In this document: positions 1 through 11,907 of the stretch, in pieces
Layout: every line of letters begins with the position of its first letter
How positions within the stretch are numbered: position 1 is the first letter of the stretch
Origin: Ctena decussata
Taxonomy: Eukaryota; Mollusca; Bivalvia; Lucinida; Lucinidae
Assembly (NCBI GenBank): GCA_963989385.1
Contig: OZ022507.1
Coordinates: 57,299,400 to 57,363,399 of the forward strand
Direction: 5' to 3'
Length of the DNA stretch: 64,000 nt
Translations under genes and position numbers: made by a program
The notes under the pieces: generated by a model
What the model was told of the DNA's origin: nothing
Seen by the model: only the letters and a program-made list of their open reading frames with translations
The model's database searches: none

Positions 1-261
1 TACTAAGCCTTTCACGTCGCGCGCGTCAGGTGCGAGCGACGCTTCATAGCCGGTTTTAGTGACGTCGTTAAAATTTGGGGATGTCAAAAACCTAAGATTT
101 GCTATCAAACTTCCTCCTTGTTGCTTACATGTCCATTTCGATCCTTCAAAATTAAAATATTAGTCAAAAGGATGAAACATTCCTGTTGTTAATGTAAGAA
201 AGATATTGCCAATGGAAGATTATGGCGTGACAAGCGTTGTAATATTCTATCTGGTATTAAA

Positions 262-530
262 GTCAAATTATATTAATATATTTCTGACACTAAAAATTAT
301 ATTCATTCACAAAATAATTTTTATTTGAGATATAAAGATATATCTACGTGCCTAAAAATATTGATTGGCAATAACAATGTATTCGTTCATAAAGATATTT
401 ATTTTAGATATAAAAATATGTTTATTTCCAAAATAAATATTTATTGCATATAAAAATATATATTCGTTCACAAAAATATAGATGTGCGATATGAAAATAA
501 AATAAAATATTTATTTGCAATATCTTATTC
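262..530. repeat. AT-rich subterminal repeats, left arm
   Basis: Degenerate tandem units built on words such as AAATATTTATTT and ATAAAAATAT repeat about every 50-60 bp. Similar AT-rich units lie just inside the other end of the element. Confidence 0.6.
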
Positions 531-659
531 ACATTAAAATAAAATGAATACATTTATGTCGATTATTTATTTGCGTGGGTATGGACATGGTTTTGTAACA
601 GTGAGCTTCATTGGCTGTCTGACACTTAATATGGCACCATCTATTGATTAAATAGGGAT

Positions 660-1480
660 GTGAAAACAAACTGGAGGGCAGGGTAGGGTAGAGTAGGGTA
701 GGATAGGATAGGTGAGGGTGTAAGTCAATATACAGAGACAGACAGACTGACAAATGGAGTGGAGCGGGGTAGGTAGGGAGGGCTGAATGGGTTTGGCTGG
801 AGTGAGGTGGGACGGGGCGAGGCAGAGAGGGTTGATGTAGGTAAGGTTAGGGTGGGTTGGGGTGGAGTGGTGTATCCATTAAGGATAATAACTGCAACTG
901 CAGTGGAAGAGGTTAGGGTAGGATGCACGGTATTGGTGCGGTTGGACGCGGTGGGAAAGGGTAGGGTAAAGTAGGGTATAGGGAAGTTAGGGGTGTGGCT
1001 GGGTGGGTGTTCATTTAAGATAACTGAAACTGGAATTAGAAGACAAAATTAAATATCGGACTTGGTGCTAATATCCGGGATAACAGATGTAGAGTAAGGT
1101 AGGGTAGGGCGGTGTGGGGTGGATGTGGGGTAGGGTGAGGTGAGGTGGGGTGGGGTGGGCTGGGAGGGGGTGGGACGGTGTGTTCATTCAGGATAACTGC
1201 AACTGCAATGAAGGAGTTTAGGGTAGGATGCGTGGTGATGGTGGGGTTACTGGGGTGGGGTTTGGAAAGGAAGGGTAAAGTATGGTATATGGAAGGTTGG
1301 GGTGGGATGGGGTGACGTGCCCATTTAAGAAAACTGCAACTGTAATTAGGAGACAAAATCAAATATCGGACTGGGTGCTAATATCCGGGATAAAAGATAT
1401 TCAGTAAGGTAGGGTAGGGTGGTGTGGAGTGGGAGAGTAGCGTGTGGTGGGCTTGGATCGGATGAAATGGGGTAGGGTAG
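660..1480. repeat. G-rich minisatellite (GGGTAGGG/GGTGGGG type)
   Basis: The plus strand is made of degenerate GGGTAGGGTA, GGTGGGGTGG and AGGGTAGGAT words. A higher-order unit of about 307 bp is visible: the block around 876-1080 (CATT-AGGATAA, then AATATCGGACT-GGTGCTAATATCC) recurs around 1183-1390. The many G-runs could form G-quadruplexes. Short proline-rich minus-strand reading frames here are by-products of the repeat, not genes. Confidence 0.7.
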
Positions 1481-1482
1481 GG

Positions 1483-1636
1483 TCCCTGCATACCCCAACC
1501 CTACCCCACTCTACCCTTCCCTGCAAACCATACAAACTACACCGATCAACCCGCAAATCATAACCTAACCTAGCCTACCCCACCGCACCAAACCCATGCC
1601 ATCCAAACTCCCTACTCTACCTTACCCTACCCTTCT
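1483..1636. repeat. C-rich minisatellite, strand-switched
   Basis: At about 1483 the strand bias flips: CCCTACCCCACTCTACCC-type words replace GGGTAGGG. The C-rich block is therefore an inverted continuation of the G-rich one, and the two could pair as a large foldback. Confidence 0.6.
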
Positions 1637-2150
1637 ATAAGGTTTGTCTCTAGTTTGAATGATGACACAAGGTTTACCTACAATATGAATTATGTTGTTA
1701 GTTTGTCTTTGGTATGGAAGATAATGGAAAGTATGATTCTAGTGTGAATGATGTCACAAAGTTTATGTACAGTATGAATGGTGCAGTAAGGTTGTCTCTG
1801 GTATATACGACCAAGTAAAATTTGTCTCTTGTCTGAAGGATGTCGCAAGATTTAACTGCAGAAAGAGTGGTGATGTAAGGTGGTCTCTGGTATGGACAAA
1901 AATGTAAGGTTTATCTCTAGTATGAGTCCTAGTATGAATGAGGTCACACGGTTTATCTGCGGAATGATTGGTACTATAAGGAGGTCTCTAGTAAGAACTA
2001 AATTGTAAGGTTTGTCTCTAGTATGACTGATGCCCCAAAATTTATCTACAGTACGCATGGTGCTGTTAGGTGGCCTCTAGTATGGACAAAAATGTAAGAT
2101 TTATCTCCAGTATGAACGATATCACAACGTTTATAAACAGACTGAATAGT
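1637..2150. repeat. ~30-bp minisatellite (GTTTGTCTCTAGTATGAATG type)
   Basis: Degenerate copies of a motif near AAGGTTTGTCTCTAGTATGA, alternating with variants containing GATGTCACAA, repeat about 15 times. No plausible coding content. Confidence 0.6.
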
Positions 2151-2223
2151 TCTATAAGTTAGTATATTATTCGTGTCCTTATATAGCTGAATATGAGTCG
2201 ATTATCCTTCAAAATTGTTATTA

Positions 2224-2415
2224 CAGGGGCGGATCCATAGGGGGTTCAGTGGGGTTGCTCAAATCCCCCTCCGACCCAACCCCCAGCCACCCCCTTATTT
2301 TTGGCAAAAATATATCATTTTCACTGAGATTTTGGGCAAAAGTTATAAATATCTTGTTTTGGTCCTCCAATTGTCCTAGACTAATCCCCTTTTTGAAGTT
2401 CTGCATCCAGCCCTG
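2224..2415. mobile_element. Small MITE with TATTA target duplication
   Basis: A 192-bp segment begins CAGGGGCGGATC and ends GGATGCAG-like sequence in inverse orientation (ATCCAGCCCTG). It is flanked by TATTA on both sides (2219-2223 and 2416-2420). It is nested in the larger element and has no coding capacity. Confidence 0.6.
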
Positions 2416-2689
2416 TATTACATGTACGTGTTTCATTTGTCAATTCGGTCCTCCGTCATTTTAGCACATCTAACGAACCAAATCAACACGACATCACATT
2501 TGCTTCATCTATGGAATACTACAGGAACAAATGTATCGAGTAGCGAGGTGACCAAGCAACTAAACAGTAAGAATAACGAGGTAAGGTGCAATGTGACCGA
2601 GGATCGAATCGGAAAAAGAACGAATTGTCCAGTAACCAGTTTCAGCCAATGAAATTTACCGTTACAAGGCCACAGCATATCCCACAGTG

Positions 2690-2960
2690 CTTATTTAACC
2701 AAATAAATATTTTTTCACTTACAATGAATATATTTTATCAATACACATTTGAGTTGCAAATGAATATATTTTCATATCGCAAGGAAAATTGTATTGTTAA
2801 TAAATATATTTAAATTGCCAAAAAATATTGTGCATGAATACATATTTTGTAAATAAATATATTTTATTGCCAGTAAATAGTCATTTTGCATATAAATGTA
2901 TTTGATATCGCAAAAACGTGTTCCTTTGTGAACACACATATATTTTCATAGTAAATTGAT
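2690..2960. repeat. AT-rich subterminal repeats, right arm
   Basis: Degenerate units around AAATATATTTT and TTGCAAATAAAT mirror the left arm at 262-530. Together they give the element its symmetric AT / G-rich / AT structure. Confidence 0.55.
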
Positions 2961-3039
2961 ATCCTAATGTAGCATGCAAATGTTTAATATGGGATAGATA
3001 TTTTACCAGATAGAATATTGCAACGTTTGTCACGCCATA

Positions 3040-3717
3040 GAAGATAGAAGATTATTATAATGATCTGAAAGCCTATATATTGTGTATGTGAACGTAGGTG
3101 TAAAAAGAAAAAATAGCGTCCTAAAGAGTTCTACATGGTAAACTCCTTCACCAGTCTTAAAGCAAAAGTACATTTAATTTATTGGTCTTGTTTCAACAGC
3201 AATATATGTCGTGTTTCCCTTTTGTCACAATAAATGAAAGAGCTTCTGTCTAAGCTCTTTTCCTTTACTTTTTAATCATTTTGCAAACTTTGCTTTAAAC
3301 TTGTTTATTTGCATAATGTCGAACAATTCATGTAAAAGACACAGTAATGATTATATCAATACATGTACATGTATACAAATGGGACTCGAAAAAGCCAAAT
3401 GACTTATATAAATCAGTTTCCCTTTAACAGTCATTGGGGAGAATAAACGAATTGTGATCAAAGTCAGTATCATATAATAGTAATCAGCTCTACCAAGAGC
3501 ATATTACTCAGAGCTGCCAGCTTGTACTATAACCTTTCACCGGCTGCGGTTTTAGCAGATTTTAATCTCATTGGATGTTTTGCAGAAGGATAACAGCATA
3601 TTCCTAAACTCTCAGGGGTCATTAGAGTCAAATGTTTATTTCTTAGAGTGTTTTATTACTAACAAGCTTTATCTTATCTAAACATTCCACTGCAGAGAAC
3701 CCTGATAATCATCATTC
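3040..3717. other. Intergenic, nothing recognised
   Basis: AT-rich sequence without a supported reading frame, RNA gene or clear repeat. Confidence 0.5.
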
Positions 3718-3960
3718 GAGCCACAACACGAGAAAACCAACAATGTGTTTTTTTTAGCGGCCAGCGTAGATTCAGATCAGCCTGGGCATTCCCCCAGTCT
3801 GATCAGAGTCTTCCCTGTCTGCATTGAGGTAGCTCAGATCCTCAGCTACCTTTGTAAGCGATTAGCGAAGAGTCTGATCAAACTGGGCGGAAGCCCAGGC
3901 TGATCTGAGTCTGCCCTGGGCGCACAACCACTTTGTTGCTTTTTTTGTGTGTCGCAACTC
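3718..3960. mobile_element. Palindromic MITE, family D, copy 1
   Basis: The element begins GAGCC-C-ACACGAGAAAACC and ends with the inverse. Each half carries GATCAGCCTGGGC and AGTCTGATCAGAGTCTT with their complements, so the whole ~240 bp folds on itself. Flanking tetramers are ATTC and ATTG, close to the perfect 4-bp duplications of copies 2, 3, 5 and 8. Confidence 0.75.
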
Positions 3961-6900
3961 ATTGTGTGTATAAATGTGTGTGTGTGCAATGTTCATGAGC
4001 ATGGATTTACATGTAAATGAAAATGTTGAATTCAAATTTATTTAATAAAAATATTGGACAATATGAGATAAATTAGTGATAGAAGTGTTTCTTTTTTATG
4101 TGTTTCTATGATGAAGAAAAAAATAACAGTGAGATAGCAAGGGGAAGGTCTATTACATCCAGCTGTTTGTAGCAGTAAATTAATGGGACTGGCATGCCAG
4201 TCTGACCGCAATGTTTAGATAAGGATTCAATCACCCTGTCTGAAATAAACCAATGAGAATAATTTCTGCTAAAAGAGAAGCTGGGATACCTCATAGCTCT
4301 GTCTCATAAGCTACTTGGCTCTACCAATATTACTAGGATGACATATAAATAAAAATTCCAGCAAGTAATACCTATAAAATGCATTTGAAATAATTTATAT
4401 AGGATCCGACTAAGCTGGAAAAGAGAGATTCAAATAGATTAGATTAATATTAGCAATAGAGATAAAGTAGAACAAGAGACAGAAAGAAAGAACTCTAAGA
4501 AGTTGGTATCCTGGTGTGTGGGAGTGGGGGGGGGGGGGGGGGTGAACATAGACATATCAATCGTTTTAACCCAAGTTGCTATTTTTTCAAGCATCATAGT
4601 AACCTAAGTTTCATATACAGCCGGTTGCATTTCATATTCAGTCGATTACATTAGGGACCGACCATTTGATATTCTGGGTACGGGGAGGGGGGGGGGGGGT
4701 GCTGATATGTGTTTTTGAAAGCAATCCCTGTCTTTGGATATGCATGAAAAAAATAAATTGGCTATTAAGGGGATTTGAAAAATAATTTTGCCTCACGAAT
4801 TGGCAAAAAAATAATCTGAACCCGCCCAAAATTTCTAAAAATATAGTCTGCAAAACATTCTATTTGAACTGAGTTTTTAAAATGTCGCTATCTTCCTGGG
4901 GGAGGGGGCTGCGACCGCAGGACCCCTTATTTATAGTAACGTTTGATATTACAGTTGTTTTACACAAGCAGTGTCGTTACAAAAACATCCTATACAACAT
5001 TCACATAAATACATTATTGATCTGCAGCATTACTAAGTAAACGTTTCCACTGAAACTGAATTGTAAATGATTTACTAGCTTATGGGAGACAAAGCCATTA
5101 TGGCAAAATAAACACTCTAAAAGGCAAAGTTCTTAAAAATACCCTTACTTTTTATCATCATCCCTACCCTAGTTGTTCTCATTTTCAGGTCTTTATGCCA
5201 TTGAAATTGGGAAATTGCTTTTGCTTTCGGTGGTGGGGGGTGGGGTGGGGGGCAACGCCCCCAGACACCACTTTGTTAACTTTTAAGTATAGATCTTTTA
5301 GCCATTGGTTAATTTGCTTGCATTGGTTTATAATGTGACTCTATCAGTAATTATTTATCATACTTTCAAAAGTGCAAATAGAGCATATGTTTGTTAGCCC
5401 TAAAAATGTTTGAAAATGGCCCCAATGTTTTGCCACAATAGCCCTAATTTAAGGCCTTATTCTTTGCAAAGTAGTGCTTGCAAGCCAGAAATACTCATAC
5501 AGGGATGTTTGTATCTGTACCACAGATGAGAGTAACATGCTCCAGGCACTGATTTGACAAAGCAAGCTAAACCATGCCCTTAGCCTGGTTAGAGATTGCA
5601 CCCTGTTCTTTTTGTGAGAAAAAAGGTGTAAACATTACTGATGTGGGTAAAATAAAAGGATGTTAAGGTCAACTGAATAAGGATCTAATAGTTCAGTCCA
5701 TAATGTTAAAAAAATGTTCGAGTTAGTTTGAAAAAAAAAATAGCTTCCTTAAGGCAAAAAAAAATTGTTTCCAGAGTCCAGTGAAAAAATCCTGTCTCCA
5801 TCAAGAATACCAGTCCCCAACCCCCACTCCCCAAGAATATTAAATGGTCAGCCCCTTATGGAAAACTTTCTAATCTATTTACTCCGTATGCTCAAAACGT
5901 TTTCTCCTACGAATAACTTATGTACTGACTTGAAAATAGATCCAGTTTCCTCGTCGTTTAGTGCCGGATTTCCAAACAGAAGTGAATTTTGTGTGAGTAC
6001 AAAACTGTGCAACTTCGTTCAGTAAGTCCAATCTAATAGCCTTTTATCGGTTACACTCTAGCAAAAAGTGAGCGTTTGTTTGGAGAATTCGACAGTCGCA
6101 GTTGGGGTTATCAATTATATTTTATGATAGAGGTAATAAGTTACGAGGGTTGACTGAAAAGTTCTAAGCATCACAATGTTTTGAAAACTTCAGAGTGAAT
6201 TTGAGTTAATGATTTTGAACATCCATTCTGGAGAGCAACAATCACCAGATTTCGGGAACTTATGATAAATATCAATTGGATGACACTTCACCTTTTACAG
6301 TTACCCCAAGAGTGCACTGTATAACTCTTTGACCGATCATAACTTTACCAAAAACAAACAATATGCATGTTTTTTAGTAAATATATATCCTTCAGCATCC
6401 TGTTAATTGATGATATATGCAAACATGAATTTATTCCATTTCATAATAAAAAGCAAAATTTTAGTATTCGGGAAGTGTCTATTTTGAGAGTTTCTGCAGA
6501 AAGTGCACAATCGGAGTTGCATGCTCAAGGTGCACAGGAGTGCTTAGCGTTTAACTCTTTTTAATGAAAATCATGTAAGATGTCAATGTTTATTTTGTGT
6601 AAACATTGTTCGGTTTCGCTCACAATTTCCTCACAAACAAGAAAATAGGATTTGGGTCTCTAAATTTCAGGGTTGCAATGTTTAAGGGCTTACGGTAAAG
6701 CCGACAGATGCCAAATATCTTGCACTTCCATCAAACCATTGACAAATCATCATATTTGCATGTATTACAACAAGAACCGTTTAAATCATGTAGAATGCGA
6801 AGAATGATTTTTCAAAGTAATGCAAGACAAATAGATTTTAAATGTTATTTTATAAATATGCCACCCCTCTTATGTTTAAGGCGCTGTAAAACAGAAACCT

Positions 6901-7119
6901 TCAGTCAAATATTTTTAAAACTCCAACCGAAAGCTAGTGAATGACAATAAATTGCATTCATGTTAATCACGCATGTGCAGATTTACTAGAAGTCAGAACT
7001 TATCAATCATCCCTCATAAAGAACTGCACATTTTTCCTAATCTAGCGTGATGAATCTGTCGAAACCCTGTCACCACAAAAATAACAGGACGGTTTTCGAT
7101 ATGTATGAATATTAAGCGA
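3961..7119. other. Gene-free stretch with poly-G tracts and one inverted repeat pair
   Basis: No coding frame is convincing. Poly-G tracts lie near 4526-4542 and 4683-4700. GACCGACCATTTGATATTCT-GGG (from 4654) recurs inverted at about 5812-5862 (CCCAAGAATATTAAATGGTC), so a decayed element may span about 4650-5865. A G-run of GGTGGGG words sits at 5232-5252. The rest is AT-rich and unassigned. Confidence 0.45.
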
Positions 7120-8545
7120 ACGTTTAAAGGATTCTGCTGAGGGCAAGGTTCGAATACTTGCTGGTAAAGAGGTCCAATCTCTTATAACAGAGGGAATAAA
7201 TTAATTGTAGTACAGAAGTGTTGCGGTATGTATAGTTTGTAGTTTTCTTGCGTTTCATAGATTATACGACGATGTCTGACCAACCGGATCCGGAACTAAT
7301 TGAGTCAAATAAGCAGGACAAAGTACATTCTGCATTTTGTAAAATAAAAACAATTTGTGTTTACGTCTTCGAGAACTTAGTTGCTCCCAACCAAGCTCCT
7401 CATGTAGTAGGGCCAATGAAACGAGTTTGGTAGTACCGGAGACTATTCTTGCGGCCTGCAATTGAAATTTCTCAATGTCATTTAATTTGTATTGTGAACA
7501 ATTGTCAAATATTACACATGCATATTCAAGAATCGGTCTTATGAACGTAACTTAATAATCTCAAGTGCTCGTCTATCAAGTTTGTATTTAAGCTGCGAAG
7601 TACATGTAATATTAGTAAATGTGTTCGTGCCATGTTCCGTTGTTTGAAAAAGGTAAGTGAGAGTCAACTTCCTGTATTACATCATTCTGAATAGTAAATA
7701 TTAGAACGTTTCCGTGAAATGAGAAGGGTTTCAGATTTAGAAGAATTAAAAGTTACTAGCCATTTTGAGGCCCAAGCTTTACCTTCGATAGATCGCTGTT
7801 AAGTTTAAGGGCGGCAGACGGCGGAGTTTCTACGATAATACAAAAATGTACAAAGACTGGTATCATCCGCAAAAGCCGTATATTAGTTTCAATATCCAGG
7901 ACTGTCATTTATGAAGATTAAAAACAAAAGCGGTCCAACAATAGACCCTTGTGGCACCATAGCTTTCGTAAAGGTCGAATCAAAACAATCGTCAGGTAAG
8001 ATGACACGTTGTCTTCTGTTTGGTATGTAATCGAAGAACCAGATAAGTAGAGACCCTCTAATGCCAACAGACTTTAATTTTAGAAGTAAACCCTTATGCC
8101 ACACCCTATCAAGGCTTTGCTAATGTCGAGAAACAACAGCATGAACCTCTTTTCCACAATCTAATGCATTACAGAATGTATTATATACGCTAACCTGTTG
8201 GTTAACCGTCGAGTCATCTTGAACGAATCCAGATTGCAGGCAAGAAATAGTATTGTTCCAAACAAAGAAGTTATTGACATGTTTATTCACTAGTTTTCCA
8301 AAATCTTTCCCCAATAGTATTCAGAAAGGATATAGGTCTATAGTTAGCGATATCTGACTTATCATCTATTTTGTGATTAGACGTCATATTTACTTCTTTC
8401 CAGGAGGCAGGAACGACGCTATGCGATAAGCAAATTAAAGTTAAGCGATGTACAAAGTAGGTCGGCGATTTGGGAAGACAATTCTTTCAGCATTCTATTA
8501 TTTATACTATCAGCACCTGACGGATGCAAACTTACCCGTCGCCGT
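7120..8545 (-). pseudogene. Decayed LINE reverse transcriptase, jockey-type
   Basis: Reading the minus strand from 8545 downward gives the RT domain in order. First comes a segment like GADSINNRMLKEL with NYRPI (about 8540-8330), then LQSGF-QDDSTVNQ (about 8240), VPQGSIVGPLLFLIFIND (about 7950) and the catalytic FADD box (7862-7873). The C-terminal region follows, with AARIVSGTT, RRRKHKLFLFYKM and SVIRDW (7460-7120). The parts lie in different frames with stops between them, so this is an inactive fragment. The endonuclease and ORF1 parts are missing. It resembles jockey-superfamily LINEs; the clade was not determined. Confidence 0.85.
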
Positions 8546-9107
8546 GTAGTGAAAACTGGTCCGGCGTAGGATAGCATGGAGTTCCGAAGGCACGAGAGGG
8601 GCGAGAGCACGAGAGAGGATTTTCCCCTCTGGTAAGGGGGGTTCGGGGAACCTCCCCGAGAAAATTTTTGATTTATGGGCGTCTCTATGTGCAGTTTAAA
8701 TACATTTTTGGATGCGTTTGGGACCAAATTGCAGTCGTTTTGGTCACGAAGTTTTGCTAGTTAAATACGAAAAAGAACAAACGCAAGACTCAAGAAGATC
8801 TTTAACAACTATTTCGACCCCTCTGCGAGTCTCATCAGGCGCTGGCATCGATGTCTGCGTTCAAGCAAAATTAAGCCTGAAACAGATATAATCCCCACTA
8901 TAGTTGTTTTATTTTTGTTTGTTTTATTTGTTAATGGCTAGCCACGGCCTTTCTGTCAAACCACGAGGCTGAACATTTCTGCTCCGGCTTTTTTTCGGGA
9001 ACCGAAAAGTCTTGGGCTGATTTGGAACAGGCGGCACGTGTATATCCATAATGGAATAACAACATTGACATAGAACTTTTGGTACAGTCTCAGGACTTAA
9101 AATGCTC
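8546..9107. other. Unassigned sequence next to the LINE fragment
   Basis: Contains a short GC-richer stretch (8560-8665) and no supported gene. TTTCGACCCCTCTGCGAGTC at about 8812 looks repeat-derived. It may be more of the decayed LINE or its insertion site. Confidence 0.35.
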
Positions 9108-9208
9108 ATTCAGTTCAGTTCAGTTCAATTCTCCCAACGACGTTCCCAAAGTGGCTCAGCGATACGTAACCATAGTTGCACACACTTGGCGCCGTGTGTC
9201 CGTCCAAG
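9108..9208 (+). repeat. Interspersed repeat, CAGTTCAGTTCAATTCTC family, copy 1
   Basis: About 100 bp that ends GGCGCCGTGTGTCCGTCCAA. It is nearly identical to 21170-21260 and is related to 41850-41935. It may be part of a SINE. Confidence 0.6.
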
Positions 9209-9462
9209 AAAGCCCATACATGTGCATTCAAAATGTTCATAATACTTTGCTGCCCGACATGTTCTTTGATTTAGAATAATTAGAAAAATACATTGAGGGA
9301 TTAAAACTTTCTTCTGTCGCGCCGAGAAAAACATGCTGCTGTATTTTGTTTTCATACCATTGTTGGCATACAAAAATCAAAACGAAGAAGTTCTTTAATA
9401 CATTCTGGATCAAAGGGTTTATCATGTCTTTGATAAATTGTCCACTGAAAATAATCCTTTAA

Positions 9463-10320
9463 GGTGGTGATTTATTGTAAATGTAAAAATCTGCATAAAA
9501 CCATAAAAGAGTAACGTATCTCCCTGAAAACTAACAAACTTCTTATTTTTGTTTTTCTTTACAGTTTAGAATACAAAATAGACGTACATGCTGCTTAAAA
9601 AAGTGTTTTTATAAGGATAGATCAAAGCGTAATTTTCTGCGAATAAATCTGAAAAAATAGTATCGTTATTGATAATTTACGTAGTGCTGAAGGTGTATTA
9701 TTGCATAATGAAGAGCGTCCTAGCAATTATTTATTCCAACTTTTTTTCAAATTGTAATGTAGACCAGATGAAAACGGTAGCTTTTTCTCAAATGTTCAAC
9801 CATGTACACAGTAAATATACACCGGACGCATTTATTGAATATAGGGTAGGCAAGCATACCTATGTTAACACCTACGTTATAAATACTACATTACTGACAT
9901 GATCAGTGTAGATAAAATTGTTCAACCTTGTTAAAATAGTCTCACCTGTCTCACCTGTGTGTTTTGACCAAAAAAAATGGACATAGACTGCATCTTTTTT
10001 CATCTGCTCAGCCTGATCATGTGTGAAAGAGTTTGAAAAAAAATAATTGCTAGGACGCTCTACGTTATGGAACAAGGTACTCTAAGCACTAAGTATATTT
10101 TCAATAATGACATTATTTTTTCAGATTTATTCGCAGAAAATTACCCTTTGATCTTCTCTTATAAAAACATTTTTAACATTAATAAATGCTGCAATTTGGG
10201 TTTCAAAATTAAGAGAAACAACATACAGAAGGCATCTGCTAAGTTTTGGAAAGATCAGTGTTATTTTGAGTATTTTATGCAGATTTTTGTTTTTGTCCCA
10301 AATCAGTGATTATCACCACC
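9463..10320. mobile_element. 858-bp foldback element with ~290-bp inverted arms and TTAA flanks
   Basis: The left arm (9463-9750) and right arm (10030-10320) are inverted copies. Shared landmarks are GGTGGTGAT at each tip, AAAATCTGCATAAAA, TTTCTGCGAATAAATCTGAA and GAGCGTCCTAGCAATTATTT. TTAA flanks both ends (9459-9462 and 10321-10324), the duplication expected from piggyBac-type transposases. The loop has no coding sequence, so this is a non-autonomous foldback or MITE-type element. Confidence 0.75.
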
Positions 10321-10324
10321 TTAA

Positions 10325-10883
10325 CGATTATGAAATTAATCAAGCAGGTGTCATTAAAATAACTGCAGTGTTTTGCACGGCGTGTGACTGCATGTTTTCA
10401 CACCTTGGCCAGGTTTATTAATGACAAGAGCAACGAGCGTCATCGATAATTTCATCGATAAATTGCGGCACTTTTGATGATGCGATTCAATAAAATCACA
10501 GGTAAGCACGAAAGAAAAATCGGCTGAAAAGAAAAAAATGGTACGGCAGATAGTATACTCGGCCAAAAAGTGGCCTGGCGCTCGCCGGACCTGCCGGGCC
10601 GGCGACGACGGCCTTGCTTACATAATAAAATTGGTGATAAAAAACTGTAAAATAGTATGTTTTAGTATGTTCATAGGTTTTCTCGCATATATAGTTTGGT
10701 TCAAAATTATTGAGAATTTTACAAATTAGTTTCGGCAGCTGTACTCTAGTCATTTTTGACTCAATACTAAAAAGTTATTATGGTCTAAGGGAGACAACTC
10801 TTCTTTACTAAAATCAGTTGCAGCAATTAGAGTAATCTCCCTTGATTCTTTAGCAGACGACGTTTTGCTGACAGTGGTAAATA
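10325..10883. other. Sequence upstream of the Tc1-type transposase
   Basis: A short GC-rich patch lies at about 10570-10615. AAGGGAGACAACTC (10788-10801) and the inverse-like GAGTAATCTCCCTTGA (10829-10844) form an imperfect inverted pair ahead of the transposase. Clear terminal inverted repeats of the element could not be found by eye. Confidence 0.35.
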
Positions 10884-11864
10884 ATGGCTGCTGAAGAGAA
10901 AAGAAGGTTAATTTTTAGGCTATATAATGAAGGAATCACTGATGTTAATATATTGTCAGAAAGAACAGAAACTCCTGTTTCTACAGTATACAGAGTAAAG
11001 AGTAATATTGAGAAAGGCAGAGGTATTGAGCACCAGAAAGGAGCAGGGAGGCCTAGAAAATTGGAGTTTGGTGACCGAGTGAGGCTGGGTATTTTGGCTT
11101 CTAGAAATAGAAGGGCAAGCATTTCAAATATCACATATGAAATGATCAATAGAGGGTCTAGTAATATATCAAAATCTACAGTAAGAAGAAACTTGATTGA
11201 TCTTGGATGAGAGAAAAAGAAAGGAATTCCCTCCCCTTTGCTGAAACAGGAACACAAGGATAGGCGAGTTGAGTGGTGTTTAGCACATGAAAACTTTCAC
11301 TGGGGCAATGTTATTTTCACAGATGAGAGCTCTGTTTGGGTGTATCCTAATAATGTGAAGTTATGGACAAAAGCTGATTCTGTGCCTTTGTACCAGAGAC
11401 CTAAATACAGTCCCAAGTTTCATGTGTGGGGTGGGGTGTCATCACTTGGGACCACTCCTTTGTGTGTGTTTGAAGGCAATTTGACTAGTGATCGGTATAC
11501 TGAAATTTTAGAGACATATCTTCTTCCAAATACCCATGTGTTTTATGGAGATGACTGGATATTACAAGAAGACAATGATCCGAAACATACTGCTAAGCAT
11601 TCAAAACAGTGGTTTCAGCATAAAGGGATAACAGTATTGGATTGGCCAAGCTACAGCCCAGATCTGAATCCTATTGAAAATATTTGGGGAACAATGAAGG
11701 AGTCAGTAAACCAAAAGGCACTCACAAAAGTTGAAGAAATGAAGAGAGAAGTAGAGCGATATAGGGACACCATCACCCACGAAACCCTAACCTCTTTGAT
11801 AGATAGCATCCCAACCCGTATAAACCTAAGCCTGGAAGCTAATGGAGACTTGATAAAATATTAA
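10884..11864 (+). pseudogene. Tc1/mariner-type (DD34E) transposase with one in-frame TGA
   Basis: One continuous 326-codon frame is broken only by TGA at 11208-11210 (codon 109), where DLG is followed by EKKKGIP; Trp is the probable original residue. The N-terminal ~110 residues form helix-turn-helix DNA-binding domains with a GAGRPRK hinge. The catalytic core has the three acidic residues of the family: Asp147 in IFTDES, Asp230 in QEDNDPKHT and Glu265 in LNPIENIWG. There are 34 residues between the last two (DD34E), and the hallmark SPDLNPIE is present. The length matches the family (about 340). Terminal repeats are not evident. It is probably inactive unless the TGA is an assembly error or is read through. 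Confidence 0.9.
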
Positions 11865-11901
11865 TTCTTTATGCAGATGTGAATGGAAGGTTGGTACTTG
11901 C

Positions 11902-11907
11902 AATAAA
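11902..11907 (+). promoter_or_regulatory. Candidate polyadenylation signal after the transposase
   Basis: AATAAA lies 37 bp after the transposase stop codon. Confidence 0.4.

Larger units (their letters stand above)
221..3039. mobile_element. Non-autonomous DNA transposon with 37-bp inverted ends
   Basis: The two ends are inverted copies: the left end reads TATGGCGTGACAA and the right end TTGTCACGCCATA, and similarity runs about 37 bp inward with a few mismatches. GAAGAT stands immediately outside both ends (215-220 and 3040-3045), which fits a 6-bp target-site duplication. Inside each end lies AT-rich repetitive DNA, and the core is G-rich minisatellite, so the layout is symmetrical. No transposase or other coding frame is visible, so the element must be mobilised in trans or be dead. 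The superfamily is not identified. Confidence 0.7.

Noticed and set aside
529..1362. Proline/threonine-rich minus-strand open frames
   Set aside because: They are translations of the GGGTAGGG-type minisatellite, with no start context, domain or splice support.
660..1640. True telomeric repeat or chromosome end
   Set aside because: Animal telomere repeats are regular TTAGGG. This array is degenerate GGGTAGGG with a ~307-bp higher-order unit, enclosed in a transposon.
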